NCBI GenBank assembly: GCA_964595625.1
Contig: CAZQQU010000017.1
Span: 1 to 29,747 of the forward strand
From: CAZQQU01 sp964595625
GTDB taxonomy: Bacteria > Bacteroidota > Bacteroidia > Flavobacteriales > Flavobacteriaceae
Length of the DNA: 29,747 nucleotides
Direction of reading: 5' to 3'
Below, in pieces: positions 17,668-25,689 of this stretch (position 1 is the first letter of the stretch; the number at the start of each line of letters is the position of its first letter). The translations under genes and the position numbers were made by a program. The notes beneath the pieces were generated by a model. The model was given only the letters and a program-made list of their open reading frames with translations, ran no database searches and had not been told where the DNA came from.

Positions 17668-17722
17668 GAAATAAAAATAGAATCCACGGCCTGGAAGCGT
17701 TACTTTTAAGCCCCTAAAATTG

Positions 17723-17752
17723 TTTGAATATAGATAAATAATCTTATTTTTG
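17723..17752 (+). promoter_or_regulatory. Promoter of pdhB
   Basis: TTTG (17723-17726), an 18-base spacer and TATTTTTG (17745-17752) match the consensus fully. The leader to the ATG at 17784 is about 25 bases. Confidence 0.65.
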
Positions 17753-17783
17753 CTATTCGTTTTTTTAGATAGAAATCAAATCT

Positions 17784-18761
17784 ATGAGAGTTATACAATT
17801 TAGAGAAGCTATAGCAGAAGCGATGAGCGAAGAAATGCGTCGCGATGAAAGCATTTATTTAATGGGTGAAGAAGTAGCCGAATACAATGGTGCTTATAAG
17901 GCTTCCAAAGGTATGTTAGACGAATTTGGTCCCAAGCGCGTTATAGATACGCCCATCTCTGAATTGGGTTTTGCAGGAATCAGTATCGGTGCTGCTATGA
18001 ACGGAAACCGACCCATAGTGGAGTTTATGACTTTTAACTTCTCCTTGGTAGGTATCGACCAAATCATTAACAATGCCGCCAAAATGCGACAAATGAGTGG
18101 TGGACAATTTCCCATCCCGATTGTTTTTAGAGGACCAACTGCTTCCGCTGGCCAGCTGGCAGCTACTCACTCCCAAGCCTTTGAAAGTTGGTATGCCAAC
18201 TGTCCCGGTTTGAAAGTAGTAGTTCCTTCCAATGCGTATGACGCAAAAGGCTTATTGAAATCAGCCATTCGTGATGACGACCCGGTGATTTTTATGGAAA
18301 GCGAACAAATGTATGGGGATAAAATGGAAGTTCCCGAAGGCGAATACCTTATTCCTCTGGGAGTAGCCGATATCAAACGCGAAGGAAAAGACGTTACCAT
18401 AGTATCTTTTGGTAAAATTATTAAAGAAGCCTATAAAGCGGCTGACGAATTAGAAAAAGAAGGCATCAGCTGTGAAATAATCGATTTGAGAACGGTTCGT
18501 CCCATGGATCACCAAACCATTTTAGAGTCGGTTAAAAAAACCAACCGATTAGTGATTTTAGAAGAAGCATGGCCTTTTGGTAACGTTTCTACCGAAATTA
18601 CTTATCAAGTACAAGCCCATGCCTTTGATTATCTCGATGCACCCATAGTGAGAATTAATACCGCCGACACACCGGCCCCCTACTCCCCAGCTTTGCTAAA
18701 AGAGTGGTTGCCCAATAGTAACGATGTGATCAAAGCGGTTAAAAAAGTACTGTATAAATAA
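17784..18761 (+). CDS. pdhB: Pyruvate dehydrogenase E1 component, beta subunit
   Basis: E1 beta forms, with E1 alpha, the thiamine-diphosphate-dependent decarboxylase of the pyruvate dehydrogenase complex. The 325-residue product carries the conserved opening GEEVAEYNGAYKASKG (28-43), the cofactor-contacting glutamate E60 in TPISELGFAG, the GPTASAGQLAATHSQ loop, and the C-terminal transketolase domain (VTIVSFGKIIKEA, IDLRTVRPMD, LEEAWPFGNVS). The alpha and E2 genes are not adjacent, so the subunits are made from separate loci. It has its own promoter and terminator and is therefore monocistronic. A branched-chain 2-oxoacid E1 beta is a less likely reading. Confidence 0.95.
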   Translation: MRVIQFREAIAEAMSEEMRRDESIYLMGEEVAEYNGAYKASKGMLDEFGPKRVIDTPISELGFAGISIGAAMNGNRPIVEFMTFNFSLVGIDQIINNAAKMRQMSGGQFPIPIVFRGPTASAGQLAATHSQAFESWYANCPGLKVVVPSNAYDAKGLLKSAIRDDDPVIFMESEQMYGDKMEVPEGEYLIPLGVADIKREGKDVTIVSFGKIIKEAYKAADELEKEGISCEIIDLRTVRPMDHQTILESVKKTNRLVILEEAWPFGNVSTEITYQVQAHAFDYLDAPIVRINTADTPAPYSPALLKEWLPNSNDVIKAVKKVLYK

Positions 18762-18791
18762 AAACAAAATTTACATAAACCATTCACAAAT

Positions 18792-18825
18792 AACTTCATC
18801 AGCTCAACCTTGGTGAAGTTTTTTT
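18792..18825 (+). terminator. Intrinsic terminator of pdhB
   Basis: A 10-bp stem (AACTTCATCA with TGGTGAAGTT, one G-U pair) around a 9-base loop runs directly into seven T residues, 30 bases after the pdhB stop. This is the clearest terminator in the window. Confidence 0.88.
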
Positions 18826-18902
18826 GTCTAAAAAAATAAGTAATTTGAAACATTCGTAGGATTTGTACCAAGCACAACAGCCCCTAATTAATTGAAAAAT
18901 AG

Positions 18903-21380
18903 ATGAAATATCTTTTACTACAGCTGATTTTACTCATTACCCTGCCGGCACTCTCTCAAACTAAAGTCAGTGGTGTAGTCTATGATACCAATGGAGAAAC
19001 ACTACCTTTTGTCAATGTGCTTTTTAAAGATTCCCACGAGGGAACCATCACCGATGAAAACGGTAAATTTTACCTCGAATCCAAATCCTCCTACTCCATC
19101 TTGCTTATTTCGTATTTGGGGTTTACCCCCAAAGAAATTCCGCTAACTTCTCCCACTACCTACAACTTGGTCATTGAGTTAGAAGAAGAAACTGCCCAAC
19201 TTAATGAAGTTGTTATTTATGCCGGAAATCTGTCTAAAAAAGACAACCCTGCAATTGACATATTACGTAAAATATGGGAAAACAGACGGGAAAACGGAGT
19301 CAAAAAATTTAAACACTACCAATACGATAAATACGAAAAATTAGAGTTTGACATCAACAACATCGATAGTGCCTTTATGACTCGAAACCTTTTTAAAGGG
19401 ATGGAGTTTATATTTGACTATACGGATACGTCGCGTGTTACCGGAAAAAATTACCTGCCGATTTTTATCAACGAAGCCTATTATAAAGTCTATGGCGATA
19501 ATACCACCAACAGCCATAAAGAAGATATGGAAGGTAATAAAAATTCGGGCTTTGAAAACAATCAGACGATGATTGAATTTGTCAAAGACCTCTACGCCGA
19601 ATTTGACATTTACGACAACTACCTCAAGTTTTTTGACAAAGCCTTTACCAGTCCGTTATCCCGTACCGGTATCGATGTCTACAATTACAAACTCACCGAT
19701 AGCGCTTTTCGGGACAACAAATGGTGTTACCAAATTATTTTCTACCCACGCCGTCCTGGCGAACTTACTTTTCGAGGTGATTTTTGGGTGAATGATACGA
19801 CTTGGGCAATCAAAGAAATCAAACTTCACGGCAGCAAAAATGCCAATATCAATTGGGTGAAAGACCTTTATATCGAACAAACTTTTGATGTTTTAAACGA
19901 TTCGGTTTTTTTGCTGAAGCGCGATTATTTTATGACCGATTTTAGCTTTAGCAAAAAAGATCAAGCCCAAGGTATTTACGGCAAACGTACCACCCTGTAC
20001 GATCATTACGACTTTGACAAGCCTCGTGATCGAAGTTTTTATAAAGAACGGGTGGACGACTACCAATGGGAAATTTACAACCGACCCGAAGATTTTTGGG
20101 AATCCCGAAGGATGGAATCACTCAACAAAAACGAGCAGCAAGTTTATCAAATGCTGGACACCCTGCATACGGTAAAACGCTTCAAACAGCTCTACGATGT
20201 AGGTAGTGTATTGGTTTCGGGGTATTATGAAATTGAAAATTTTGACTTGGGTCCGGTATTTTCGGTATTTGGTTTTAACGAAGTGGAGGGCTTGCGATTA
20301 CGAGCCGGAGGACGGACCTATTTCGGGCAAAACGACCCGTGGCGCATCGAGGGCTTTTTGGCTTATGGTTTTAAAGACGATAAATTTAAATACGGAATTT
20401 CCGGTAAATGGTTGTTGGATTCCAAAGCCCGACTGATCGTTTTTGCGGGTAACCGACGCGACATCGAACAAATTGGCGCCAGCCTCACCACCTCCAACGA
20501 TGTGTTAGGAAGGAGTTTGGCATCATCGTCACTCATTTCGGTGGGAGCCAACGATAAGTTGACCAACATCAATTTAACTTCGGCCGGGTTTCAAGTAGAA
20601 CCCTTTAAAAACTTTGTAGTACGTACAGATTTTACCTACCGCACTCTACGCTCGGCCAGTGATCGATTTAACATGGATTACTACGATGAAGATGGAGAAA
20701 TTCGTTCTACCATCAAACAGCCCGAAATTGCACTTTCTTTATTTTATACTCCTAAAAAACGTACTTCGGGTTACGGCGTAGAACGAACGGTGATTAATCC
20801 CGGGAGGTTTCCACAATTTTACCTCGGTTATAATTACGGAATTAAAAATTTATTGGAAGGAGATTTTGAATACCAAAAACTACAAGTTCTCTACAACCAA
20901 CCTTGGAACCTGGGAGGTATCGGCGAACTTCACTCTACCGTCGAAGCCGGAAAAACCTTTGGAGAAGTACCGTTGGGGTTACTCAGTCCCATCCCCGGCA
21001 ACCAAACCTTGTTTAGTATTTACAATACCTTTACCCAACTCAATTACTACGAATTTGTAAGCGATACCTATGTAACGCTGCATTTGGAACACAACTTTGG
21101 AGGCCGCATTTTTTCCCGTATTGGGCCGCTTAGAAAACTTAACTTACGTGAAATTGTGAGCTTTCGAGCGGTTTATGGAACGATTTCCGACAAAAATATT
21201 GCACTCAACGCCTCCGATATTCCCTACCTCGCGCCGGAAGACATCTATTACGAATACAGTTTTGGTATCGGAAATATTTTTAAAATTTTTCGCCTAGATC
21301 TCAATTACAGAGGCAATTACCTAGATTTGCCTGATGCCCGCCGTTGGGGATTGACCGGAAGTTTTGGCTTTTATTTTTAA
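18903..21380 (+). CDS. DUF5686 outer-membrane protein with carboxypeptidase-like domain
   Basis: An 825-residue exported protein typical of Bacteroidota. A signal peptide ends near LPALSQ (19). A carboxypeptidase-like regulatory domain covers about 21-105 (VSGVVYDTNGETLPFVNVLFKD, GTITDENGKFYL). A long DUF5686 region follows with the characteristic NPAIDILRKIWENR start. The C-terminal half alternates aromatic strands and turns and ends in phenylalanine (FGFYF), as outer-membrane barrels do. Function and ligand are unknown, and there is no plug domain. It follows the pdhB terminator. The spacer shows TTTG-containing sequences but no clean -7 match. Confidence 0.9.
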   Translation: MKYLLLQLILLITLPALSQTKVSGVVYDTNGETLPFVNVLFKDSHEGTITDENGKFYLESKSSYSILLISYLGFTPKEIPLTSPTTYNLVIELEEETAQLNEVVIYAGNLSKKDNPAIDILRKIWENRRENGVKKFKHYQYDKYEKLEFDINNIDSAFMTRNLFKGMEFIFDYTDTSRVTGKNYLPIFINEAYYKVYGDNTTNSHKEDMEGNKNSGFENNQTMIEFVKDLYAEFDIYDNYLKFFDKAFTSPLSRTGIDVYNYKLTDSAFRDNKWCYQIIFYPRRPGELTFRGDFWVNDTTWAIKEIKLHGSKNANINWVKDLYIEQTFDVLNDSVFLLKRDYFMTDFSFSKKDQAQGIYGKRTTLYDHYDFDKPRDRSFYKERVDDYQWEIYNRPEDFWESRRMESLNKNEQQVYQMLDTLHTVKRFKQLYDVGSVLVSGYYEIENFDLGPVFSVFGFNEVEGLRLRAGGRTYFGQNDPWRIEGFLAYGFKDDKFKYGISGKWLLDSKARLIVFAGNRRDIEQIGASLTTSNDVLGRSLASSSLISVGANDKLTNINLTSAGFQVEPFKNFVVRTDFTYRTLRSASDRFNMDYYDEDGEIRSTIKQPEIALSLFYTPKKRTSGYGVERTVINPGRFPQFYLGYNYGIKNLLEGDFEYQKLQVLYNQPWNLGGIGELHSTVEAGKTFGEVPLGLLSPIPGNQTLFSIYNTFTQLNYYEFVSDTYVTLHLEHNFGGRIFSRIGPLRKLNLREIVSFRAVYGTISDKNIALNASDIPYLAPEDIYYEYSFGIGNIFKIFRLDLNYRGNYLDLPDARRWGLTGSFGFYF

Positions 21381-21452
21381 ACCCCGAGCCGCTCCTTTGG
21401 GGGATAACCCACAAACTTTCTCCTTTCTTAATCAGAAATATGGAAGTTCAAC

Positions 21453-21480
21453 TTGCAAATTGTATTTTTGTACATTAACC
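21453..21480 (+). promoter_or_regulatory. Promoter of the DUF1599 operon
   Basis: TTG (21453-21455), a 17-base spacer and TATTTTTG (21473-21480) match the consensus. The longest reading frame begins at this TTG, so that start is rejected. The box ends only 5 bases before the ATG at 21486. Confidence 0.65.
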
Positions 21481-21485
21481 AAAAA

Positions 21486-22031
21486 ATGACTATGGCTACC
21501 ACTGCTGAACAATTTGATGAAATTATATCGATTTGTCGAACGCTTTTTATCAATAAAATGAGTGATTACGGGAGTGCTTGGCGTATTTTAAGACTGCCCT
21601 CCCTGACTGATCAAATTTTTATCAAAGCCCAACGAATTCGGACGCTACAAGAAACCGGGAAACGAAAAATTGACGAAGACGAACAAGGCGAATTCATTGG
21701 CATCATCAACTATTGTGTCATGGGATTGATTCAATTGGAAAAAGGCATCGCTGATCAACCCGACCTAAGTACCGAAGAAGCCCTAGAATTGTACGATGAA
21801 AAAATAGCCTTGACCAAAAAACTCATGCTCAATAAAAACCATGATTATGGAGAGGCTTGGCGTGAAATGCGTGTTAGCTCACTGACCGATTTAATTCTTC
21901 AAAAGTTGCTTCGGGTTAAGCAAATTGAAAACAATGCTGGCACTACCCGAGTCAGTGAAGGTATTGATGCCAATTATCAAGATATGATTAACTATTCGGT
22001 ATTTGCATTGATTTTATTAAATAAATTGTAA
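21486..22031 (+). CDS. DUF1599 (nucleotide modification associated domain 1) protein, two repeats
   Basis: A 181-residue protein made of two copies of the DUF1599 motif. Copy one has NKMSDYGSAWR at 23-33 and SLTDQI at 39-44. Copy two has NKNHDYGEAWR at 116-126 and SLTDLI at 132-137. The repeat spacing of 93 residues suggests an internal duplication. The family is linked by name to nucleotide modification, but no activity is established for these members that I know of. The start is at 21486 or 21492 (second ATG, MATTAEQ). It heads a run of genes with DoxX 43 bases downstream. Confidence 0.85.
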   Translation: MTMATTAEQFDEIISICRTLFINKMSDYGSAWRILRLPSLTDQIFIKAQRIRTLQETGKRKIDEDEQGEFIGIINYCVMGLIQLEKGIADQPDLSTEEALELYDEKIALTKKLMLNKNHDYGEAWREMRVSSLTDLILQKLLRVKQIENNAGTTRVSEGIDANYQDMINYSVFALILLNKL

Positions 22032-22074
22032 GTCTCCAAGTGCACCTCTAATCCAACTAATCAAATACAACTCT

Positions 22075-23181
22075 ATGAAAATACTCGTTACTCTCTCTCG
22101 TATCCTTGTCGGTGGATTATTTATTTTTTCAGGTTTAATAAAACTGAACGACCCGTTGGGGTTTGCTTATAAACTGGAAGATTATTTTGCCCCCGATGTA
22201 TTGAATATGGAGTTTTTAACGCCTTTTGCACTTACTTTATCGGTAATCATTGTCGTTTTTGAAGTATGGGTTGGTATTGCAGTTCTCATCGGTCAGTTCC
22301 GGAAATTTACCGTTTGGAGCCTACTGCTCATGATACTCTTTTTTACCTTTCTTACTTTTTATTCTGCCTATTTTAACAAAGTAACCGATTGCGGTTGTTT
22401 TGGGGATGCTATCAAACTAACCCCTTGGGAATCCTTTATCAAAGATGTGATATTGCTGTTTTTTATACTCATTCTCTTTTTCGGAAGAAAACACATCACT
22501 CCGTGGTTTACTAATATGACCCGAAACCTTATACTGATTACCACCCTTATAGTTTGTTTTTTCGTAGTAAATCGCGTCCTCAATCACTTGCCCTATATTG
22601 ATTTTAGAGCTTATAAAGTAGGGACCAACATACCCGAAGCCATGCATATACCCGAAAATGCCCCCAAACCGGTACAAGAAATTGACTGGATTTTTGAAAT
22701 TGACGGTAAAGAACAAATTATCACCACCCAAGGAGAATATCCCGCAGTAAACGGCACCTATGTGGGAGTTAAAGACAGTCGGGTGATAGATCCGGGATTT
22801 ATTCCGGCCATACAGGATTTTAATATCGAAAGTGAAGACGGAAGTGTTATGGAAAATTTTATGCAGCAAGAAAAATTGCTGATGGTCTTGGTATATAATG
22901 TGGAACGTGCCAATCCCAAAGGATTTTCTCATATCAAATCACTCACCGATCGAGCGAAGCAACGAGGCTATACCGTTATTGGTTTATCAGCTTCTATTGG
23001 CCAGCCGATCGAACAATTGAAATTAGAACACCAACTGCTTTTTGATTTTTACTTTTGCGACCAAACGGTGTTAAAAACCATTGTCAGAAGCAATCCGTCC
23101 GTAGTGGAGTTACAACGAGGAACCATCCTACAAAAAGCACATTGGAAAGACGCCCAAAAAATGAAACTCCGTGGAGAATAA
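22075..23181 (+). CDS. DoxX/MauE-type membrane protein with periplasmic thioredoxin-like domain
   Basis: A 368-residue protein. The N-terminal half is a four-helix DoxX/MauE-like domain (GLFIFSGLIKLNDPLGFAYKLEDYF at 15-39) with a C-G-C pair, DCGCFGD, at 105-111. A fifth membrane segment lies near 150-167. The C-terminal part (about 180-368) looks thioredoxin-fold-like (LLMVLVYNVERANPKGF, then GYTVIGLSAS) but has no CxxC where the active site would be. The layout suggests a periplasmic thiol or electron-transfer role, as in VKOR/MauE relatives, which is inference. It starts 43 bases after the DUF1599 stop and ends 6 bases before the permease. Confidence 0.87.
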   Translation: MKILVTLSRILVGGLFIFSGLIKLNDPLGFAYKLEDYFAPDVLNMEFLTPFALTLSVIIVVFEVWVGIAVLIGQFRKFTVWSLLLMILFFTFLTFYSAYFNKVTDCGCFGDAIKLTPWESFIKDVILLFFILILFFGRKHITPWFTNMTRNLILITTLIVCFFVVNRVLNHLPYIDFRAYKVGTNIPEAMHIPENAPKPVQEIDWIFEIDGKEQIITTQGEYPAVNGTYVGVKDSRVIDPGFIPAIQDFNIESEDGSVMENFMQQEKLLMVLVYNVERANPKGFSHIKSLTDRAKQRGYTVIGLSASIGQPIEQLKLEHQLLFDFYFCDQTVLKTIVRSNPSVVELQRGTILQKAHWKDAQKMKLRGE

Positions 23182-23187
23182 CCCCTC

Positions 23188-24261
23188 ATGTTGCGTTATA
23201 TAGTATTAAAAATCACCTATGCCCTACTCACTCTATTTGGAGTGATAACGGTGATTTTCTTCTTATTTAACGTACTTCCCGGAGATCCAGCCCGTATGAT
23301 GCTCGGACAAAATGAAAGCCCCGAGCAAATCGAAGCTGTCAAAAAAAAATACGGCTTTGACCAACCCCTACTTACCCAATACCTCTATTATCTCAACGAC
23401 CTTTCACCAATTTCTTTTCACAGCGACCAACCCCAAGATTACACTTATTTACAAACCGGAAAATACCAGGCCACCACACTTTTTCGGGTGGGCACTACGA
23501 GAGTAGCACTCAAAGTGCCTTACCTGAGAGATTCTTTTCAAAAAACGGGTAAAAGCGTGAGTTCGGTTATTGCAGATACATTGCCCAATACCGTTGTACT
23601 AGCCGTATCAGCGATTTGTATTGCTATTACTATAGGTATTTTGTTTGGCATTGTTTCAGCAATATGTAAAGACCGTTGGATCGATTACTTACTCCAATTA
23701 ATCAGTACCCTGGGCATGAGCTTACCTTCTTTTTTTAGTGCTATCCTCTTTGCGTGGCTCTTTGGTTATGTCTTACACTCCATAACCGGACTTCAAATGA
23801 CCGGTAGTTTGTACGAAGTAGACGATTTTGGTGAAGGGAAATACCTACAATGGAAAAATCTAATTCTTCCTGCTGTAGTATTGGGCATACGGCCTTTAGC
23901 GGTGGTAACCCAACTGATGCGAAATTCTTTGTTAGAGGTTTTTAACCAAGATTACATTCGAACCGCTCGTGCCAAGGGATTACCTCTGACCCAAATAATC
24001 CGTAAACACGCCCTTAAAAATGCCCTCAATCCGGTGGTTACCGCCATTTCAGGTTGGTTTGCCTCCATGTTAGCCGGGGCTGTTTTTGTGGAGTTTATCT
24101 TTGGTTGGAACGGGTTGGGAAAAGAAATTGTAGATGCACTCAACACCTTAGATCTTCCAGTGATTATGGGAGCGGTACTGGTTATAGCCACCACTTTTAT
24201 TCTTATCAATATGGCGGTAGATATCCTGTACGGTCTGCTCGATCCCAAGCTGAGAAATTGA
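23188..24261 (+). CDS. DppB-like ABC transporter permease (peptide/nickel type)
   Basis: A 357-residue permease of the DppB/OppB family. The first helix and LPGDPARMMLG (30-40) are family hallmarks. The EAA loop, which docks the ATPase, reads YIRTARAKGLPLTQIIRKHALKNAL with the invariant A-R-A-K-G. The C-terminus ends with YGLLDPKLRN. A soluble insertion of some 50 residues (about 70-125) lies between the first and second helices. The ATPase, second permease and binding protein are absent, so the partners must be elsewhere. It is in an operon with DoxX, 6 bases upstream. Confidence 0.92.
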   Translation: MLRYIVLKITYALLTLFGVITVIFFLFNVLPGDPARMMLGQNESPEQIEAVKKKYGFDQPLLTQYLYYLNDLSPISFHSDQPQDYTYLQTGKYQATTLFRVGTTRVALKVPYLRDSFQKTGKSVSSVIADTLPNTVVLAVSAICIAITIGILFGIVSAICKDRWIDYLLQLISTLGMSLPSFFSAILFAWLFGYVLHSITGLQMTGSLYEVDDFGEGKYLQWKNLILPAVVLGIRPLAVVTQLMRNSLLEVFNQDYIRTARAKGLPLTQIIRKHALKNALNPVVTAISGWFASMLAGAVFVEFIFGWNGLGKEIVDALNTLDLPVIMGAVLVIATTFILINMAVDILYGLLDPKLRN

Positions 24262-24290
24262 TAAAATTCCATAAAACTTACGTATCTTTG
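24258..24290 (+). promoter_or_regulatory. Promoter of the tlpA-like gene
   Basis: TTG (24258-24260), a 22-base spacer and TATCTTTG (24283-24290) match the consensus. The TTG overlaps the last codons of the permease gene. Confidence 0.6.
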
Positions 24291-24297
24291 ATAGAAT

Positions 24298-24330
24298 ATG
24301 AATTTTTTTCGACAAAAAAATAAGTCGTAG
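24298..24330 (+). other. Possible 10-codon leader ORF ahead of the TlpA-like gene
   Basis: ATG at 24298 opens a frame MNFFRQKNKS closed by TAG, lying between the promoter and the tlpA ATG. It begins almost at the expected transcription start. The frame is short and may be chance. Confidence 0.25.
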
Positions 24331-24346
24331 CTAAAAAAATAGCCTT

Positions 24347-24829
24347 ATGAAAATCCTGCTGTATGCCCTGTTGTTATTCAGCTCCGTCTGGGTAACTGCA
24401 CAAAATACCCGCTTTAGTGAAGAAGCGCGAAACGAGAGACTCCTGGACCTCAACCAACAAGAAATCAGTTTTGGAGACATCCTGGACCAATATGCCGGGC
24501 AAAAAATACTCATTGATTTTTGGGCCAATTGGTGCCGAGATTGTATCGTGGGCATGCCCGGATTAAAAAAACTACAACAAGAACATCCGGATATCACTTT
24601 CCTATTTTTATCCCTCGACCGGTCGGTAGAAAGTTGGTTACACGGCATCCAAAAATACGAGTTGGAAGGTGAACATTATTATATCGCCTCCGGTTGGAAA
24701 AACTGTACTTTGTGTACATTTGTCAACCTCGACTGGATTCCTAGGTATATGGTAGTAGATACCGATGGGTCTATCGTTTTTTTCAAAGCTATCACTACAG
24801 ACGATTCCGAGCTTTTAAAGAATTTATAA
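24347..24829 (+). CDS. TlpA/thioredoxin-like periplasmic disulfide protein
   Basis: A 160-residue secreted thioredoxin-fold protein. The signal peptide ends at WVTAQ (19). The active site is WANWCRDC with C63 and C66. The cis-proline region reads WIPRYMVVDTDG (130-141), as in TlpA/ResA-type reductases. A second CxxC pair, C120-T-L-C123, sits just before it, where most relatives have none. It could hold a metal or a second disulfide. Likely role: thiol reduction in the periplasm, perhaps together with the DoxX-family gene upstream (inference). It has its own promoter and an 85-base gap from the permease. Confidence 0.88.
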   Translation: MKILLYALLLFSSVWVTAQNTRFSEEARNERLLDLNQQEISFGDILDQYAGQKILIDFWANWCRDCIVGMPGLKKLQQEHPDITFLFLSLDRSVESWLHGIQKYELEGEHYYIASGWKNCTLCTFVNLDWIPRYMVVDTDGSIVFFKAITTDDSELLKNL

Positions 24830-24901
24830 ATAAAAGTAATCGGATTAAACCCGAATTTACTGTCTTTCGCCTTGAGAAGTTACTTACTCTTTAAATTATA
24901 A

Positions 24902-24909
24902 TATATTTG
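24902..24909 (+). promoter_or_regulatory. Putative -7 box for tpiA
   Basis: TATATTTG matches TAnnTTTG and ends 26 bases before the tpiA ATG. The nearest TTG upstream leaves a 27-base spacer, so the -33 part is uncertain. Confidence 0.45.
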
Positions 24910-24935
24910 CAAGTCATTGTTAAGTACAACATGCT

Positions 24936-25688
24936 ATGAGGACAAAAATTATTGCCGGAAATTGGAAAATGTATAAAACACTTTCTCAAACCGAAACTTT
25001 TTTTAATGAAATTATTGACCAACTACCCGAAACGCAATGCGATGTAATTATAGCTCCTTCTTTTACCACACTCTGGTACGCGGTGGAACGCTGTAAAAAC
25101 ACCTATATCGAAATAGCCGCTCAAAATATGCACCAACAACCTGAAGGGGCTTATACCGGTGAAGTATCGGCATCTATGCTACAGAACATAGGTGTTAGCC
25201 GAGTAATTCTCGGTCATAGTGAACGCCGGGAATATTTTCACGAAACCGATGAAATTCTAGCTCAAAAAGCACAGACTGCTTTAGCCAAGAATTTCCAACT
25301 TATTTTTTGTGTGGGTGAAAAATGGGAAGATCGTAAAAATAAGCACCATTTTGAAGTCGTACAAACCCAATTAGAAAAAGGTTTGTTTGATTGCCAATCC
25401 AGCGATTGGAAAAACATAATCATCGCTTACGAACCGGTGTGGGCCATTGGTACAGGACAAACCGCCAGCCCGGACCAAGCTCAAGAAATGCACCAATTTA
25501 TTCGGCAAACTATAGCCAAAAAATACGACTCCAGTACCGCCGAACACACCCGTATTTTATATGGGGGTAGTGTCAAACCCGACAATGCTCGGGACTTGTT
25601 TTCACAATCCGATATCGATGGTGCCTTAGTAGGTGGAGCCTCCCTCAATCCAATCGATTATATAAAAATAATCCGGGCCGCTCAATAA
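24936..25688 (+). CDS. tpiA: Triosephosphate isomerase
   Basis: Interconverts dihydroxyacetone phosphate and glyceraldehyde 3-phosphate in glycolysis and gluconeogenesis. The 250-residue barrel is complete, with substrate residues N9 and K11 in AGNWKM, catalytic H94 in ILGHSERR, catalytic E166 in YEPVWAIGTG (loop 6), and the phosphate-binding YGGSV (209-213) and GALVGGASL (229-237). It is a single-copy housekeeping gene followed by prmA one base after its stop. Confidence 0.97.
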   Translation: MRTKIIAGNWKMYKTLSQTETFFNEIIDQLPETQCDVIIAPSFTTLWYAVERCKNTYIEIAAQNMHQQPEGAYTGEVSASMLQNIGVSRVILGHSERREYFHETDEILAQKAQTALAKNFQLIFCVGEKWEDRKNKHHFEVVQTQLEKGLFDCQSSDWKNIIIAYEPVWAIGTGQTASPDQAQEMHQFIRQTIAKKYDSSTAEHTRILYGGSVKPDNARDLFSQSDIDGALVGGASLNPIDYIKIIRAAQ

Positions 25689-25689
25689 T

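Noticed and set aside
22417..22932. 171-residue minus-strand open frame inside the DoxX-family gene
   Set aside because: Shadow frame of a clearly coding region, with composition typical of the reverse complement of a membrane protein gene.
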